Positions 12,489-24,290 of a stretch of 64,000 nucleotides of DNA are shown here, piece after piece. Position 1 is the first letter of the stretch, and each line of letters begins with the position of its first letter. The translations under genes were made by a program, and so were the position numbers. The stretch covers positions 1,674,001-1,738,000 of the forward strand of contig BCJC01000003.1 of the NCBI GenBank assembly GCA_001600175.1, read 5' to 3'. The stretch is from Erythrobasidium yunnanense. Lineage: Eukaryota; Basidiomycota; Cystobasidiomycetes; Erythrobasidiales; Erythrobasidiaceae. A model generated the notes under the pieces. The model searched no databases and had not been told where the DNA came from. It was given only the letters and a program-made list of their open reading frames with translations.

Positions 12489-14300
12489 TCAAGCTGTACA
12501 GGTTCTCTCGTGACGACTGGGCACACGTATCGCGGACCATTGATGAAAGGAGAAAATTATCGACATCAAGATCAACCACGTTCCAACACAAAGCCACAGG
12601 ATGGTCATCTTACATTTTGGCATCCCGTCGGACGAAACCTTTTTGGCACCGTGAGCACCAGTGGGCTCTGTTCAAACCGATCTCGTCAGTAGTGCTTACG
12701 GGGAGCAAAGAACATCGAAGAGCTTACAGCTCGGCAGCATGGGATCTCATCTGAGGAAATGCATGCAACGTTGGTGTCAGCCGGACGCGTGCTCGATCTC
12801 GGCAAACTTACATGTCGATCGAGGTCTCCCTTCCGCGTAAAGCTGCGACCGCTAAGGAGAGTCTCAACAACGCCATCCAAGCGTCTCGTTGAGATTGTTA
12901 TCCTCACCACTCGATGCAAGCATTCTACAAGGCCGACAAACAAGCCCTATCAGAATAGCTCGATTCGCAATTGTGCAGAAAAACCTACACTGGCGAGACC
13001 GATTGTACTGCTCGTTGATGGGGGATCCATTAGTGTCCTGTTCTGCAGAAGTGCGCCGGCTTGATCTGCTCCTAGAGATAGGCTCATCGCGGGATGCCGG
13101 ACGCTCGTGCGCATACTCGCATCACTGCTACGCCTTCGCAGAGGTGGTAGCTGAGGGAATGCACTCTGGTCGTATGGATCGGACCGCTCCGGCGATAGCG
13201 TTGATCCAGAATCCAGTCTGGACATGCTGAAGTCTGTTTCCTGGTCAAAGTTCCTCGAAGATGCTCTACGTCTCAAAGCCGGTCTCATTGACAGGTCTGC
13301 AGGCTGTTCGAACGAGTCTATCGAAGGGAAGCGCCCCAAGCTCGGTTTCCTCGATATCGATCTCGTTGAACCGGAAAGAGGCGGAAGATCCTCGAAGGGG
13401 AATATAGATTCATCTAATGAGCTACCTATAGGCAGCAGATCCTGATGCAGAGAGGGAAAGCCCGTAGAGAACCTGTCTTGGGGAAGTGCAAGCGATTCCT
13501 GCGAGAACGAAGCTCGCCGACGAGGCAGATTCCCAGAAGATACAGCCTGTCTCAACGGTGGGAGATCTACCGAGAGATCATTATAGTCGAAGGGGTCATC
13601 GAGGTTAAGACTGGACAGAGGCGGAAGAACCGCATTGAACGGCTCGCTTTGATGAAAATAGCTGGTGCCGGGTGAAGATGCTCGACTGGCTGGACGACTG
13701 CCGTACGGCGAAGAAGAAGAAGTTGAACTTGCATAAGATGTTGGCTGTCTAGGAAGGGTAAATGAGGTAGGTATCCGGAACTGCTGCTGTGAGTCTGAAG
13801 GGCCAGATGTGGGGTATTGGTAGGCTGCGTAGCAACATCAGCAACACATACTCGATCAAAATCTCTTCCAGCTCACACGAAGGCTGAGGGGAGAATTGGC
13901 TTGAACCCGCAGGCAGCTGAGCCAAAGACCTGGAGCGAAAAACCGGCGGCGGCAGAGCCTGACGAGCTGAGTAGCGTTCTCAGCATTCCAATTTCTGGCG
14001 AATCCAGCTTATACTGCTTGGACTTACATTGTGAAGCTTCTCGGGCGGCATCCGCTTGTGGTATGATCCGCAATCGATTTTGGCGATCTGAGCACCTCGC
14101 TTAGCACAATCAGGAAGATCACTTAGTGATAGGTTTCTTTCATACTTACAAGAGCTTTCCGCTGGACTCTCAAAAGCCAGCAATTCAGCATCTGTGAATG
14201 CACTTCCTGCATATGGGGTTCTAGCTGCAGAGGTCGAATCATCAATCTGAACAGAAGATCTCCTCCGCTTCGGCCTGGCTGCATTTCCTCTGCCATGCAT
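12489..14300 (-). CDS. C2H2 zinc-finger transcription factor
   Basis: Eight exons: 14300-14028, 13958-13877, 13824-12989, 12924-12908, 12851-12812, 12750-12728, 12667-12614, 12516-12489; 450 residues. The first ~360 are Ser/Pro/Arg-rich and disordered-looking, with a basic PKRRRS cluster near residue 10 that could be a nuclear signal. Two fingers lie at the extreme C terminus. Finger 1 is CIECGRSF...DRHMRSH (C-x2-C-x12-H-x3-H). Finger 2 is CSRCQKGF...IRHERTC (C-x2-C-x12-H-x3-C, a C2HC variant). Both fingers together are spread over five tiny exons of 17-54 nt. The protein ends three residues after the last Cys. Targets are unknown. Confidence 0.85.
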
Positions 14301-15095
14301 GATGCCAATCCTCCTCCTGCTTGAAGCAAGACAGGTCTAAGTCTCGACAAGCGGAAGAGAGAAGGAGGCCTGATTGCGGGAATCATCTGCAGGGCGCTCG
14401 ATTTGGATGTCCAAGTGGGCTGTCACTAGAGGCGAAAACTGGCTGCGTTCGACGACGAAGGTGACGGTACGAATTCGTTCAACCAACGACATGGAGTCAG
14501 CAGCTTGAACCCAAAACTGGACTTCCTGGACCTTCTATGGTATCAGATGTTCAGGCCTCCTGGATGATCCTCATCTCGGAGTTGCTGATGGGACCGGTAC
14601 ATCTAGCTTCGGGATGCTCTTCGAATACTATGGGATTCAAGGGTCTTCTATAGACTCCTTAGCCATACCGGAGTTGAGGAAAGGCTTGTCTCTGGCATTT
14701 CATACAGTCACGATGCGGGCAGGCCTTGTTTGGGGAGTGGATAAATGGGTGATCTTCGACATGTTGAACGCGTGGGCCTGGTCACCGTGAGCGGTCTCCG
14801 AGACAAGCTCTCGTCCTGAAGATCTGGATTATTCTGGACGGATCGGCATATGTTCAGCAGCTCCACTCCCATTAATTAGGTGGGCTTTTCCAGGTAAGAC
14901 TTGAGCAGTAGATATGCTGTTGTATATACGATGGACTCGCGCTTCTTCTAGCTGCTTGGGAAAGCGTAACGATACTCCGACCGCGACTTTCTCATCGACA
15001 GATTCGGTTGCTCCTCCGCTCTGATCCGGGTGGCACTTTTTGTACAGGGTTCGCTTTGAACGCGCCTTGATTTGCCTGGAAAGTCGACAAGAACG
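14301..15095. other. Divergent intergenic region (zinc-finger gene / aconitase)
   Basis: About 795 bp between two divergent start codons, so it carries both promoters. Minus-strand frames at 14829-15149 and 14123-14386 run through or overlap known coding ends and look like shadows. No TATA or repeat stands out. Confidence 0.45.
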
Positions 15096-17773
15096 ATGCC
15101 TATCCCTCGAGCAGCGCGGTCGCTGGCAAGACAAGGCTTTGCAACTCATGCCTATCCTGCTATACGGACGAAAGACTGCACGACTTTGATACCGCCTTAT
15201 GCACGCTTGACCAAGCAGCTGGAAGAAGCAAAAGCAATCCTAAACCGCCCGCTGACTCTGGCAGAGAAGATTCTCTATTCGCATCTGTGCAATGTACAAG
15301 ATCTGGCTGCGATACCGGCTGGAAAGCTCAGGGGAGAAGCCTACTTGAAGTTGCGACCCGATCGAGTAGCTTTGCAAGATGCTTCGGCGCAGATGGCACT
15401 TCTGCAGTTCAGCAGCTGTGGAGCTAAAAGAGCAGCATGCCCTACCTCGGTGCATTGCGACCATCTTATCTCAGCATACCAAGGAGCAGAGGCAGACTTG
15501 AAGAGGGCAGAAGCTTCAGAGAAGGAAGTCTTCCAATTCTTGGAGTCTGCGTGCGTCGGCATCCTGCCCTCATCTACTGCGGAAAGCTTGTATACTAACG
15601 CCCTGCTTAATCGCCAGCTCCCGGAAATTTGGCATCGAGTTCTGGCGGCCTGGCTCTGGCATCATCCACTCGATAGTCCTCGAGAACTACTCTGCACCTG
15701 GTCTACTCATGCTGGGCTGCGACAGTCATACACCGAACGCCGGAGGTCTAGGAGCAATCGCAATCGGAGTTGGAGGCGCAGATGCAGTGTAAGCCCGGCT
15801 GTTTCTTATTCGCAAACTTGCGATAACCTCATTGTATGTCATCTGCAGCGACGCAATGACCAACACGCCTTGGGAGCTTAAAGCACCCAAGATGATCGGA
15901 ATCGAGCTGAAGGGCAAGATGTCTGGCTGGACTACCGCCAAAGATCTCATCCTTCACATAGCTGGCAAGCTCACCGTCAAAGGTGGTACTGGGCATATCC
16001 TCGAATACTACGGTCCGGGCGTACTTGGACAATCTGCGACAGGACTAGCCACGATAGCAAACATGGGCGCAGAAGTCGGAGCTACTACATCTTGCTTCCC
16101 ATATAATGACTCCATGAGAAGCTACCTACATGCGACAGGAAGAGGGCCGGTAGCAGAGGCTGCGGACGAGGCAGCAGCATCTGGCTTGTTGCAGAACGAT
16201 GATGGAGCAGAGTACGATCAGCATATTTCAGTCAATCTCGATGAACTGGAACCTCACCTGTGAGTAATCTTGCGCACATTGCAGTGCCTGGCGCTAAATG
16301 TAGCCTTCTCTCGCAGAAACGGACCTCATACTCCAGATCTCGCAACACCTCTCAGCAAATTCGCAAGTCTCGTACAAGAGAAGGGATGGAAGGACAACAT
16401 CTCTGCATCGCTCATCGGATCATGCACAAACTCTTCATACGAAGATCTGACAAGAGTCGTATCTATCGCCAAACAAGCGGAAGCGAAAGGTCTTAAGGCC
16501 GCTACACCTTTCATGTGCACGCCTGGATCTGAGTTGATCAATGCCACTATCGAGAGAGACGGCATGAAGGTGAGCATACACAAGAACCGTACAAAGACCA
16601 CAAGCTGATGCCAGATTTCCGCAGACAACGCTTGAAAGCGTCGGTGCGACTGTATTGGCGAATGCTTGTGGCCCTTGTATCGGACAATGGGACCGCAAAG
16701 ACTGTCAAGGCGAAGAGAATGCCATCCTGACCTCCTTCAATCGAAACTTCAAAGGTCGCAACGACGCCAACAAGAAGACCATGAACTTCCTCGCATCACC
16801 CGACATCGTCACGGCCATGGCATTCAGCGGAAGACTCAGCTTCAACCCTATGACCGATACTTTGCTCGATAAAGATGGCAACCCATTCATGTTTGAGCCT
16901 CCTTCGGGTATCGAATTGCCTCGTCAAGGCTTCACGGAAGGCAATCTCAGCTATATCCCACAAGCAAATCCCGAACCACAAGAAGATGCGGAGATCGTAG
17001 TGGATCCCGAAAGCTCGCGGTTGGAGCTGCTAGAGCCCTTCGAGCCTCATTTCTCAGCTCATCAAGTTGCTGACAGGAACGCCAAGCTGGAGTTGGAAGG
17101 TGTGCGATGTCTGATCAGGGTCAGGGGGAAATGCACGACAGACGAGATCAGCGCTGCTGGACCTTGGCTGAAGTACAAGGGTCATCTCTCCAACATCGCC
17201 GAGAATACCCTCATCGGAGCTACAAATGACGAAACAGGAGAGATCAACACTGCTATTGACTTTCATCAAGCTGGAGAAGTAGGAACCGTGCCGGAAGTAG
17301 CGAAGAGGTGGAAGGCCAGGCAACAGCCTTGGATGGTCGTCACAGACTGGAACTACGGTGAAGGCTCTGCTAGAGAGCACGCATCGATGCAGCCGCGTTT
17401 CTTGGGAGCTAAGATGATTCTTGCGTGAGTGCTGTTCATTCCTATTGCAAGATCGCACAGCTAATTTTTGCGTTACTCCAGCCGCTCCTTCGCAAGAATC
17501 CACGAAGTCAACCTGAAGAAGCAAGGTGTCTTACCTATCACCTTCGCCAACCCAGAAGACTACGCTCTCATAGATTCGGGCGACGTCGTTTCGACTGTTG
17601 GCCTGAACGAGCTTCTCCGCAGCGATAGCAGCTCCCAGCTACAAGTCAAGGTGGTCAAGCACAAGACTGGCGAGGAGAAGATAATAGATGTCGTTCATAC
17701 ACTGAGCCCAGATCAGCTCGTCTGGCTGCGAGCCGGTTCTGCGCTCAACGCAATCCGGGCGGCCAAAGAGTAG
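15096..17773 (+). CDS. ACO2: Mitochondrial aconitase family, Aco2-type
   Basis: Six exons: 15096-15550, 15618-15788, 15849-16259, 16317-16569, 16625-17424, 17482-17773; 793 residues, normal for the family. An Arg-rich N terminus suggests a mitochondrial presequence. Fe-S ligands appear in GSCTNSS (about residue 382) and ACGPCIGQW (about 446-450); the substrate-binding [17 protein letters not shown] and the swivel-domain [11 protein letters not shown] are intact. Wording such as [26 protein letters not shown]-like and [13 protein letters not shown] matches yeast Aco2 better than Aco1. Aco2 proteins catalyse the homocitrate dehydration step of lysine synthesis and some citrate isomerisation. 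Which substrate is preferred here cannot be read from sequence. Confidence 0.92.
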
Positions 17774-18054
17774 AATTGGGATAGATGAGGGAGTACTTCG
17801 TTGTCAGTATCGTATTGCATGACATTCCGTCCTTGTTGTAGCATCAATGCAGATGTCTTTCCTGAAAATAGGGGCTACCTTTGTCTGTGAGCACAGACCT
17901 CTTCGTATAGGTAGATGTACTAGGTTTCGCTGGTTGTTTTCTGGGCAATTCAAAGTCTTGAATATCCTCAAAAAGAGTGCGATGGCTCCAGCTCCAAGGT
18001 AATGGTCAACTTCGACCTCTTCGCGTCTTTGCTCTGCTCACTGCTCCATCCTCA

Positions 18055-19992
18055 ATGTCGTCCATCACGCTCACCAGCCGGCGCAAGAATGTCAAGAAGG
18101 GTGTGTTTGCAGCGTACAGAATACAGAAGATCTGGCAGCATGAAACTGATAGCTTGAACCCTCCTCGTCTGGATCGTATCGCGAACCCCAGGCCTACAGT
18201 TTACGCTGATGGGTGAGGCCAGCCTGTAGCGCAAAGAAGTGTTGAGCTGACATTGTTTCTCCTGTTCTGTGTGTAGTCGGTACGTTGTTGTCTCTTTCAT
18301 GACCCTTCGCAGTCACCAGGACTCACTTTGATTCACGCTCGGTCCCTGGTGCCAATCTTCATAGTCGGTACGCTCTACCCTCGTCAAAGACAGTCGCAAG
18401 CTATCGCACAGTATTCTGACGCGCTGCGTTAACTGCAGGCACGTCCGGAACAGGAAGAACCACTTTCGTCAACACCCTCTGCGAGTCGAGCGTCTTGACC
18501 CATTCTGGACCAGACAACTCGGATCTGAAGATCAAGGTAGACAAGGCGCACGACCTGTTGACGCTCGCCAATACTGAATTATGACTGTTACGCGCGCAGC
18601 CCCTCACCGTCGGTCAGTCTGGTTGCCGAAAGCACTGTGAAGCTGCTTGGTCTGATTAAGCCTACCACTATGCGTCGCAGAGCTCGAAGAAGATGGCGTC
18701 AGGATATCACTGACAATCGTAGAGTGCGTAAACCCTGCTTCAAGCCTGGGACTTGGCTGATACGCTCTGCGTTATAAGCACGCCCGGCTTCGGTAGCGCC
18801 ATCGACAGCAGTGACTCGTGAGGCAACAGGGTAGCAGTTGGTACCTGCGAGCTTGGCTGAAGATGATTGCTCAGCTTCCAAGAAATTGTTGGCTACCTCG
18901 AGCGTCAATACGATGATATTCTGGCAGAAGAGAGCAGGATCAAGCGTAATCCACGATTCAGAGACAACAGAGTGCATGCGCTCCTCTACTTTATTCCCCC
19001 TTCGGGCCATCAGTAAGCGCAACACTCGGAGTTGGATAGAGAAACAAGCACTAACACCTTCGTGCGCAGCCTCCGAGAAATGGACATCGAGCTCATGAGA
19101 CGCCTTTCACCGCGATGCAATGTCATTCCAGTGATCGGCAAGGCGGACAGTTTGACTCCTGCTGAACTTGCTGGGTTCAAGAAAAGAGTAGGTCGCAGTA
19201 CGCTCTCCGCATGAAGTATTGCGTGAAGTAAGCCTGATACGTTACAGGTCATGGAAGACATCGAGCATTACGGTATTCCAGTCTACAACTTCCCTTATGA
19301 TGTCGAAGAGGACGACGAAGACACGATCGCAGACAATAGCGAGTTGCGGGTAAGCCGAATATGTCGCATGTCTTGGGCATATAACTGAACCGACATGTCT
19401 CCTTGTAGGCGCTTCTGCCATTCGCGATAGTCGGAAGCGAGGAAGAGATCGACATTGGCGGAGGCGAGATCATCAGAGGCAGAAGATATCCTTGGGGTAT
19501 TGTAGAAGTCGATAATCCTCAGCATAGCGACTTTACAAGACTTCGATCGGCGCTCCTCAACACACACCTGACGGATCTGAAGGAGATCACGCACGACTTC
19601 CTTTACGAAAACTACCGTACCGAGAAGCTCAGCAAGACCGTCAATGGCCTGAACTTATCGAACGGTAACCAATCTGCAGATGGCAGCACGATTCTGTCGC
19701 CTGGCGGATACTCGAACAACGATATTTCAAACTCGTCCATCTTGCCGGAGGATATGGCTACGCAGAGCGTTAGACTCAAGGAGGAACAGCTCAAAAAGGA
19801 GGAGGAGAAACTGAGAGAGATCGAACTCAAGGTGCAAAGAGAAATCTCAGAAAAGCGACAAGAACTTCTGGCCAGGGAAGAGAGCTTGAAAGGTAAGCCT
19901 TACAGTTTCTATCGAATGAGGAGCTGTAATGAATGTAGTCTTCTACAGTTATGGAGCAGCGCTTGCATGCACAGTCTATGCAGGATCATTAG
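18055..19992 (+). CDS. CDC11: Septin, Cdc11 group
   Basis: Eleven exons: 18055-18100, 18320-18367, 18439-18536, 18600-18612, 18681-18723, 18779-18817, 18875-19012, 19070-19187, 19248-19349, 19409-19892, 19949-19992; 390 residues. The GTPase motifs are G1 GTSGTGRTT, G3 DTPGFGS and G4 IGKADS. The septin-unique region (EIVGYLERQYDDILAEE, LKEITHDFLYENYR) is intact, and a C-terminal coiled coil of charged heptads spans about 315-390. The DFLYENYRTEKLSK end and the short N terminus (RRKNVKKG) match Cdc11, an end subunit of septin rods at the bud neck or septum. Exon 4 is 13 nt. The first intron (219 bp) is far longer than the others, so the N-terminal joint is the least sure part. Confidence 0.9.
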
Positions 19993-20534
19993 GCATTGAG
20001 GCTTCACGAAGCCTGAAGAAGCGTCAGCTGGGCTGCCTAAAATCTCTTCTTGCGATAGTGCAAATACTCTGCCAGGCTTTCTTGCCATTCCTCCCGTTAC
20101 AAACAGTAGTCGTTATTTCCCCTCAGTACCTCGCAACTCTGTTGTGTCGTGTCGCTCCTGTAATGCCGTGCTTGCTCACTTCGAAGGGAACGTTGAAAAT
20201 ACAGTCCCTTCCGGATAGTAGTTAAACTCAAGTACACTACGAACTCTTGCTTCACTGCATCCTCTTCTCTTTCGAGTGACTTCGTTTGTTGACCCTCATG
20301 CGACTCCAGTCTCCAGCTGAAACGACATGTCGGAGAAAACGAGCATACTGCCTACAAGAGAGCGGCGTAGTATATGGGATGCTTCACTCCTCGAACATCT
20401 TATGCGAACGGTCGTCATCTGCCTCTCGCTGTACACAATCTTCATCATTTCTCTCTTGTTCGGGCCATTTCAGCGCGCGTGAGATCTAGGCCATAGACAA
20501 TCGATAGGCTGCAGCATTGACGTTCTGTTCTGTC
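19993..20534. other. Intergenic, septin to hydrolase
   Basis: 540 bp with the septin 3' UTR and the promoter of the next plus-strand gene, including a CT-rich stretch before the hydrolase start. No gene supported. Confidence 0.45.
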
Positions 20535-22122
20535 ATGTCACATTCACCATTCTCATCCCTCTTCCGTCGTCTGCTGAACAGAGTCGTCTTCCTGCATCAT
20601 GTCCGCTGGCCTCTCTTCGCAAGTGTCGACCTTTAGAACGATGTCAGTTCACTCTCAGCTTACATAACATATGCCTTCAGCCCAAATATGACACTCCTGA
20701 AGCTTATGGTCTGCTCAACCTTGGCAGGCCAGAAAGTCTAGCTGACCTCAGTTTGTTCTGCAGGTTTCGCGCGTCCGTCCCTGAACTATGCTCGTTCGCC
20801 TCGCCACTATATCTGACAACTCTACTTTATAGCGAGTCGTGTACGCAATTTCTACATACAAGCAGAGGACGGCGTTCGTCTCGGTGAGCTATAAACTGCC
20901 GTACTGGGTGCAAAGCTAATCATTCGATGCGGACAGGCGCATGGCACGCCCTGCCGCTCTCCATCAGTGATCAATATAGCATCGATGCGTCAATACCTGA
21001 GAGCGCTTTCGATGCCGCCCTGACGTGAGCTTCTGGCCTCAGTGCGGAGAGGACTTGATGACGAGATCTATCTGTACAGGCATAGCGCGCACCCTATTTT
21101 CCTCTACTTCCATGGAAATGCTGCTAGCCGTCTGACCGGCCATCGGATACACCTGGCAAGACACATAAGCTCCCTCGGTCTAGACATGAACTTCGTCGCC
21201 ATCGATTACAGGTCAGCTGGTATACTTCAAATTTGACTTTTTCAACAGCAGCTGATGCGGCCTTCGTGACCTCGAAGAGGCTTCGGCGATTCTTCGAAAG
21301 TCGCGCCTTCTGAAGCAGGCCTAACAAGCGATGCTAGGGCGACGTGGGATTGGCTTACTTTGGGTCAGTCTTCTCTCCATCCATTATTGGCCGGACTAAC
21401 ACGGTCCGTAATGCGTAGAAAAGGGAGTACTTGCAAGCCAGATTGTGGTAGCTGGCCAAAGCTTAGGCACAGGCGTAGCCACTGCTCTCGTTGGAAATAG
21501 TCTACACCAAGACAGTGAGCCAAAAACGAGCTTGACTTGCTATCAGGTATAATTTGGCTAACGGACATACTAAATAGATATCCTTCCTCGAGCGTTAATC
21601 TTGACGGCCCCTTTCTCCTCCATCCCATCAGTCCTTCTTACATACAAGCTGGTGCAGATAATTCCCATCATGCAGCCTTTCAACTACTTCAAGTCCGTGC
21701 GGGACTATCTAATCACATTTCTCCAAACCCACTTTGATACGCAGGCGACAATACAGGTAACTCGCACACTTGCGTACCAAATCTCGGCGAAGCTGACGTT
21801 TCGATGTTGACAGAATGTTGATTGCCCTATTCTGCTCATACACTCACAAAACGATGCAGAAGTTGTGTCGCAGCATTCGAGGGATATTTTCGATACTCTA
21901 CTAGCAGCTGAAGAGACTGTAGAGCCGCATATAACGGTCAACAGCACGCGTATTGCAGATTTCGGTATCCTCCGGTCTTTCGCTCGAGAAGGAAGTTCGC
22001 AATCCGAAGGAAAGCCTATAGTGGTACATCTCGAGACCAAGTTCGGTGGACATAACGATGTTGGATATGCAGAGACCAGTCTTCGGGTAATGAAAGAGGT
22101 GATCAGGAACGGATGGAGGTAA
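20535..22122 (+). CDS. Alpha/beta serine hydrolase, ABHD12-like
   Basis: Nine exons: 20535-20624, 20681-20735, 20833-20883, 20937-21024, 21080-21211, 21278-21363, 21419-21514, 21578-21756, 21814-22122; 361 residues. Signatures are LGAWHALPLS, the oxyanion-loop IFLYFHGNAASR, AIDYRGFG, the nucleophile elbow VAGQSLGTG (Ser near 182), Asp in LLIHSQND and His in FGGHNDVG. This arrangement matches ABHD12/ABHD13-like lysophospholipid or monoacylglycerol lipases. The N terminus (VRWPLFASPKYDTPEAYG) aligns with the usual start of the family but lacks a strong membrane anchor. Donors after exons 1 and 2 are weak, so these joints are tentative. Confidence 0.85.
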
Positions 22123-22550
22123 ATCTTGGGATGTCCAGTCAAGGAACCCTCTTTCGAATACCACCTTGTGTCAAGTAGACATACTCTGTATACAGGTACC
22201 AGTACCATAAGGTCGACACGTCTATATCTATGGACCTTCGTTCCTTGTTCCTCGACCAAACAGGAGTTCGTCTGACACCACTGAGTGTGGTTGACAGATT
22301 CACTAATTGACGACTTCTTCTGTTGATGATGTTCCTTGTCTCTTCTCTCTCTCTCTCTTTTTTGATAATAAGGATCCCCAGATTCTTCCCCCATCCTTCT
22401 CGGAATTGACGGAATGGAAAGGAATCGGGAGAATCTCGAATAAGGGATCTGTGATTGAAGAGAGATTCTAGAATTGATAATTGTCTTTCTCTTCTCTTAT
22501 CAACATCATAACATCTTCTTCATCTCTTTCCCTCCAAGAACCATTCAAAG
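22123..22550 (+). promoter_or_regulatory. Upstream region of the dioxygenase gene
   Basis: No gene. From about 22372 to the ATG it is rich in GGATCCCC, CGGAATTGACGGAATGG, GGAATCGGGAGAAT and long CT runs. CGGAAT-type words recur upstream of the neighbouring monooxygenase, MFS and hydrolase genes and may bind a shared Zn2Cys6-type regulator; that is inference. Confidence 0.4.
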
Positions 22551-23824
22551 ATGACAGTCGACTCCATCCCTTGTCGTGTCCGTAGTACTCCCGTCCTCGA
22601 CGTTCTCGACGAAAACACCCACTATGGTGACTTCAGAGATGGTGAGTAGACACATTGAGGTATACACTACTGTGTCTGATGGGTTTGAGTATTCAGACCT
22701 CGCCAGGGACGGTTATGCAGTGGTGAAGGGTGTCATCTCGCCTGAGCGCGCAGCCGAGTATGTAGAAGACATCCACAGCTGGCTCGAGTCTTTCAACCTT
22801 GGATACAAGCGAGACGATCCGTCCACTGTTCGCGAGGAGTGCCTGCCCGTTATCCACCAGAAGGGTCTCATCCAAGCCTACGGTGTCCCGCACGAGAGCT
22901 TCACCTGGGGCGTGCGAAGCGAACCCGGTGTCATCGCTCCCTTCGAGAAGCTCTACGGTACCGAAGACTTGATTGTCGCCTTCGATGCTGCGAACGTCTC
23001 TCTACCAAACCGAAAGGACCTTCCACCCAACCAGCCATGGCCTCATCAGGATCAGGGTGAGCAGACGCTCAACACACTTGTGATCTCTTGAGATATCGAA
23101 TTGACGTTGTTCGTCATGCCAGACCCCGAGCGTCCCGGCCTCCGATGTGTCCAAGGGTTCGTCAACCTAGTCGAGAATGGCGACAAGGATGGTGGTTTGA
23201 TGGTACTGAAGGGTGCACACAAGATCTCTGCCGAGTATCACGATGTGTTCAGGAGCGAGGAGCGAGGATTTAGATGGACCAACGAGGTGAGGCAGCTTGT
23301 CCCTCAGACGACAGACAATGCGGAGACTGATATATGCTTTCTATCTGTGCTCAGATGTACACTTTCAAAGACACAGGACTGGCTTGGCTTAAGGAGAGAG
23401 GCCACGAATGGGTCAAGGTTAACGCTGGCCCTGGAGACCTCGTCCTGTGTAAGCGTTTGCATTCTGCTTTATAGAGACAAATTCAGCATACTCACGCTTG
23501 GCCTTCCCAACAGGGGACTCCCGCACACCTCACTACAATGTCTCGCCAGAAGGCGACCGCGCACGATTCGTCGTCTACTCTTGCTATCTTCCCGTCTCTA
23601 CTGCTACGCAGGAGGAGCTCGCAGTCAAGAAGTGGTGCTTTGAGAACACAAAGGGCCACAGCCACTGGCCAATGGCTCTCCAGCCTTTCATCGAAGAATA
23701 CGTCGCGCCAAAGAGGAATGGCGAGGTAGACCCAATGAACACGTGGAAGCCCCGAAAATTCCCAGAGCTCAGCGAGAGAGGCTACAAGCTTACGGGTATC
23801 CCGTACCTCAAGGCTTCTGCTTGA
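22551..23824 (+). CDS. Phytanoyl-CoA dioxygenase (PhyH) family protein
   Basis: Five exons: 22551-22641, 22697-23056, 23123-23286, 23355-23448, 23514-23824; 339 residues. It is a 2-oxoglutarate/Fe(II) oxygenase of the PhyH fold. DGYAVVKGVISPE opens the domain, PWPHQDQ gives the H-x-D iron ligands (about 145-148), GGLMVLKGAHK sits on the next strand, and DSRTPHYN supplies the distal His (about 243). An Arg in the RFVVYS strand probably holds 2-oxoglutarate. Fungal PhyH proteins oxidise varied small molecules, often inside metabolite clusters. It is followed in the same direction by an FAD monooxygenase, which suggests a joint pathway. The substrate cannot be read from sequence. Confidence 0.88.
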
Positions 23825-24290
23825 TTGCGCATACTGTTTGGCTAGGATGTGAGGCCTGTTGTATCGATATCTTTCTTCAGCAGTTGGGAAGCAATGCATC
23901 TTTACATGAATTGTCCTATCGAGTCTGCAGCAACTCATCTTGACGTCTGTTACGTACGGAAGTTCGTATAATTACAGAAAGGACGACTATCCACTCCAGA
24001 TCTTCAGAGGGAGGGGGATTATGGTGTCGAGGACCCCTCATATAACGAGATAGGGTTTCTTTGATCTATCGACACTGTTACGAGAATCATCACAAGGGAC
24101 CCTTCTTATTCTCCCATTCGATGTTACCTTGAGTATTCTCACTGATTCAGATGATTGATCTTCGGAAAAGTCCACTTCCCGGTGGATCCGAGGGGAATCC
24201 GAGAAGATATCAATGAGAGATGATTCAATGAGGTCCTGATTCTTCACATTTCTTCCTATTCAGTTGGATCTCTGTTATAACTTATTCAAG
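23825..24290 (+). promoter_or_regulatory. Upstream region of the FAD monooxygenase gene
   Basis: 466 bp without a gene. Around 24170-24215 lies CCCGGTGGATCCGAGGGG followed by AATCCGAGAAG, similar in word content to the regions upstream of the dioxygenase and the MFS gene at 31.5 kb. The final 50 bp are CT/AT rich. Confidence 0.4.

Noticed and set aside
21705-22394. 229-codon minus-strand frame
   Set aside because: Antisense to the last exons of the ABHD12-like gene, whose catalytic Asp and His are encoded on the plus strand.
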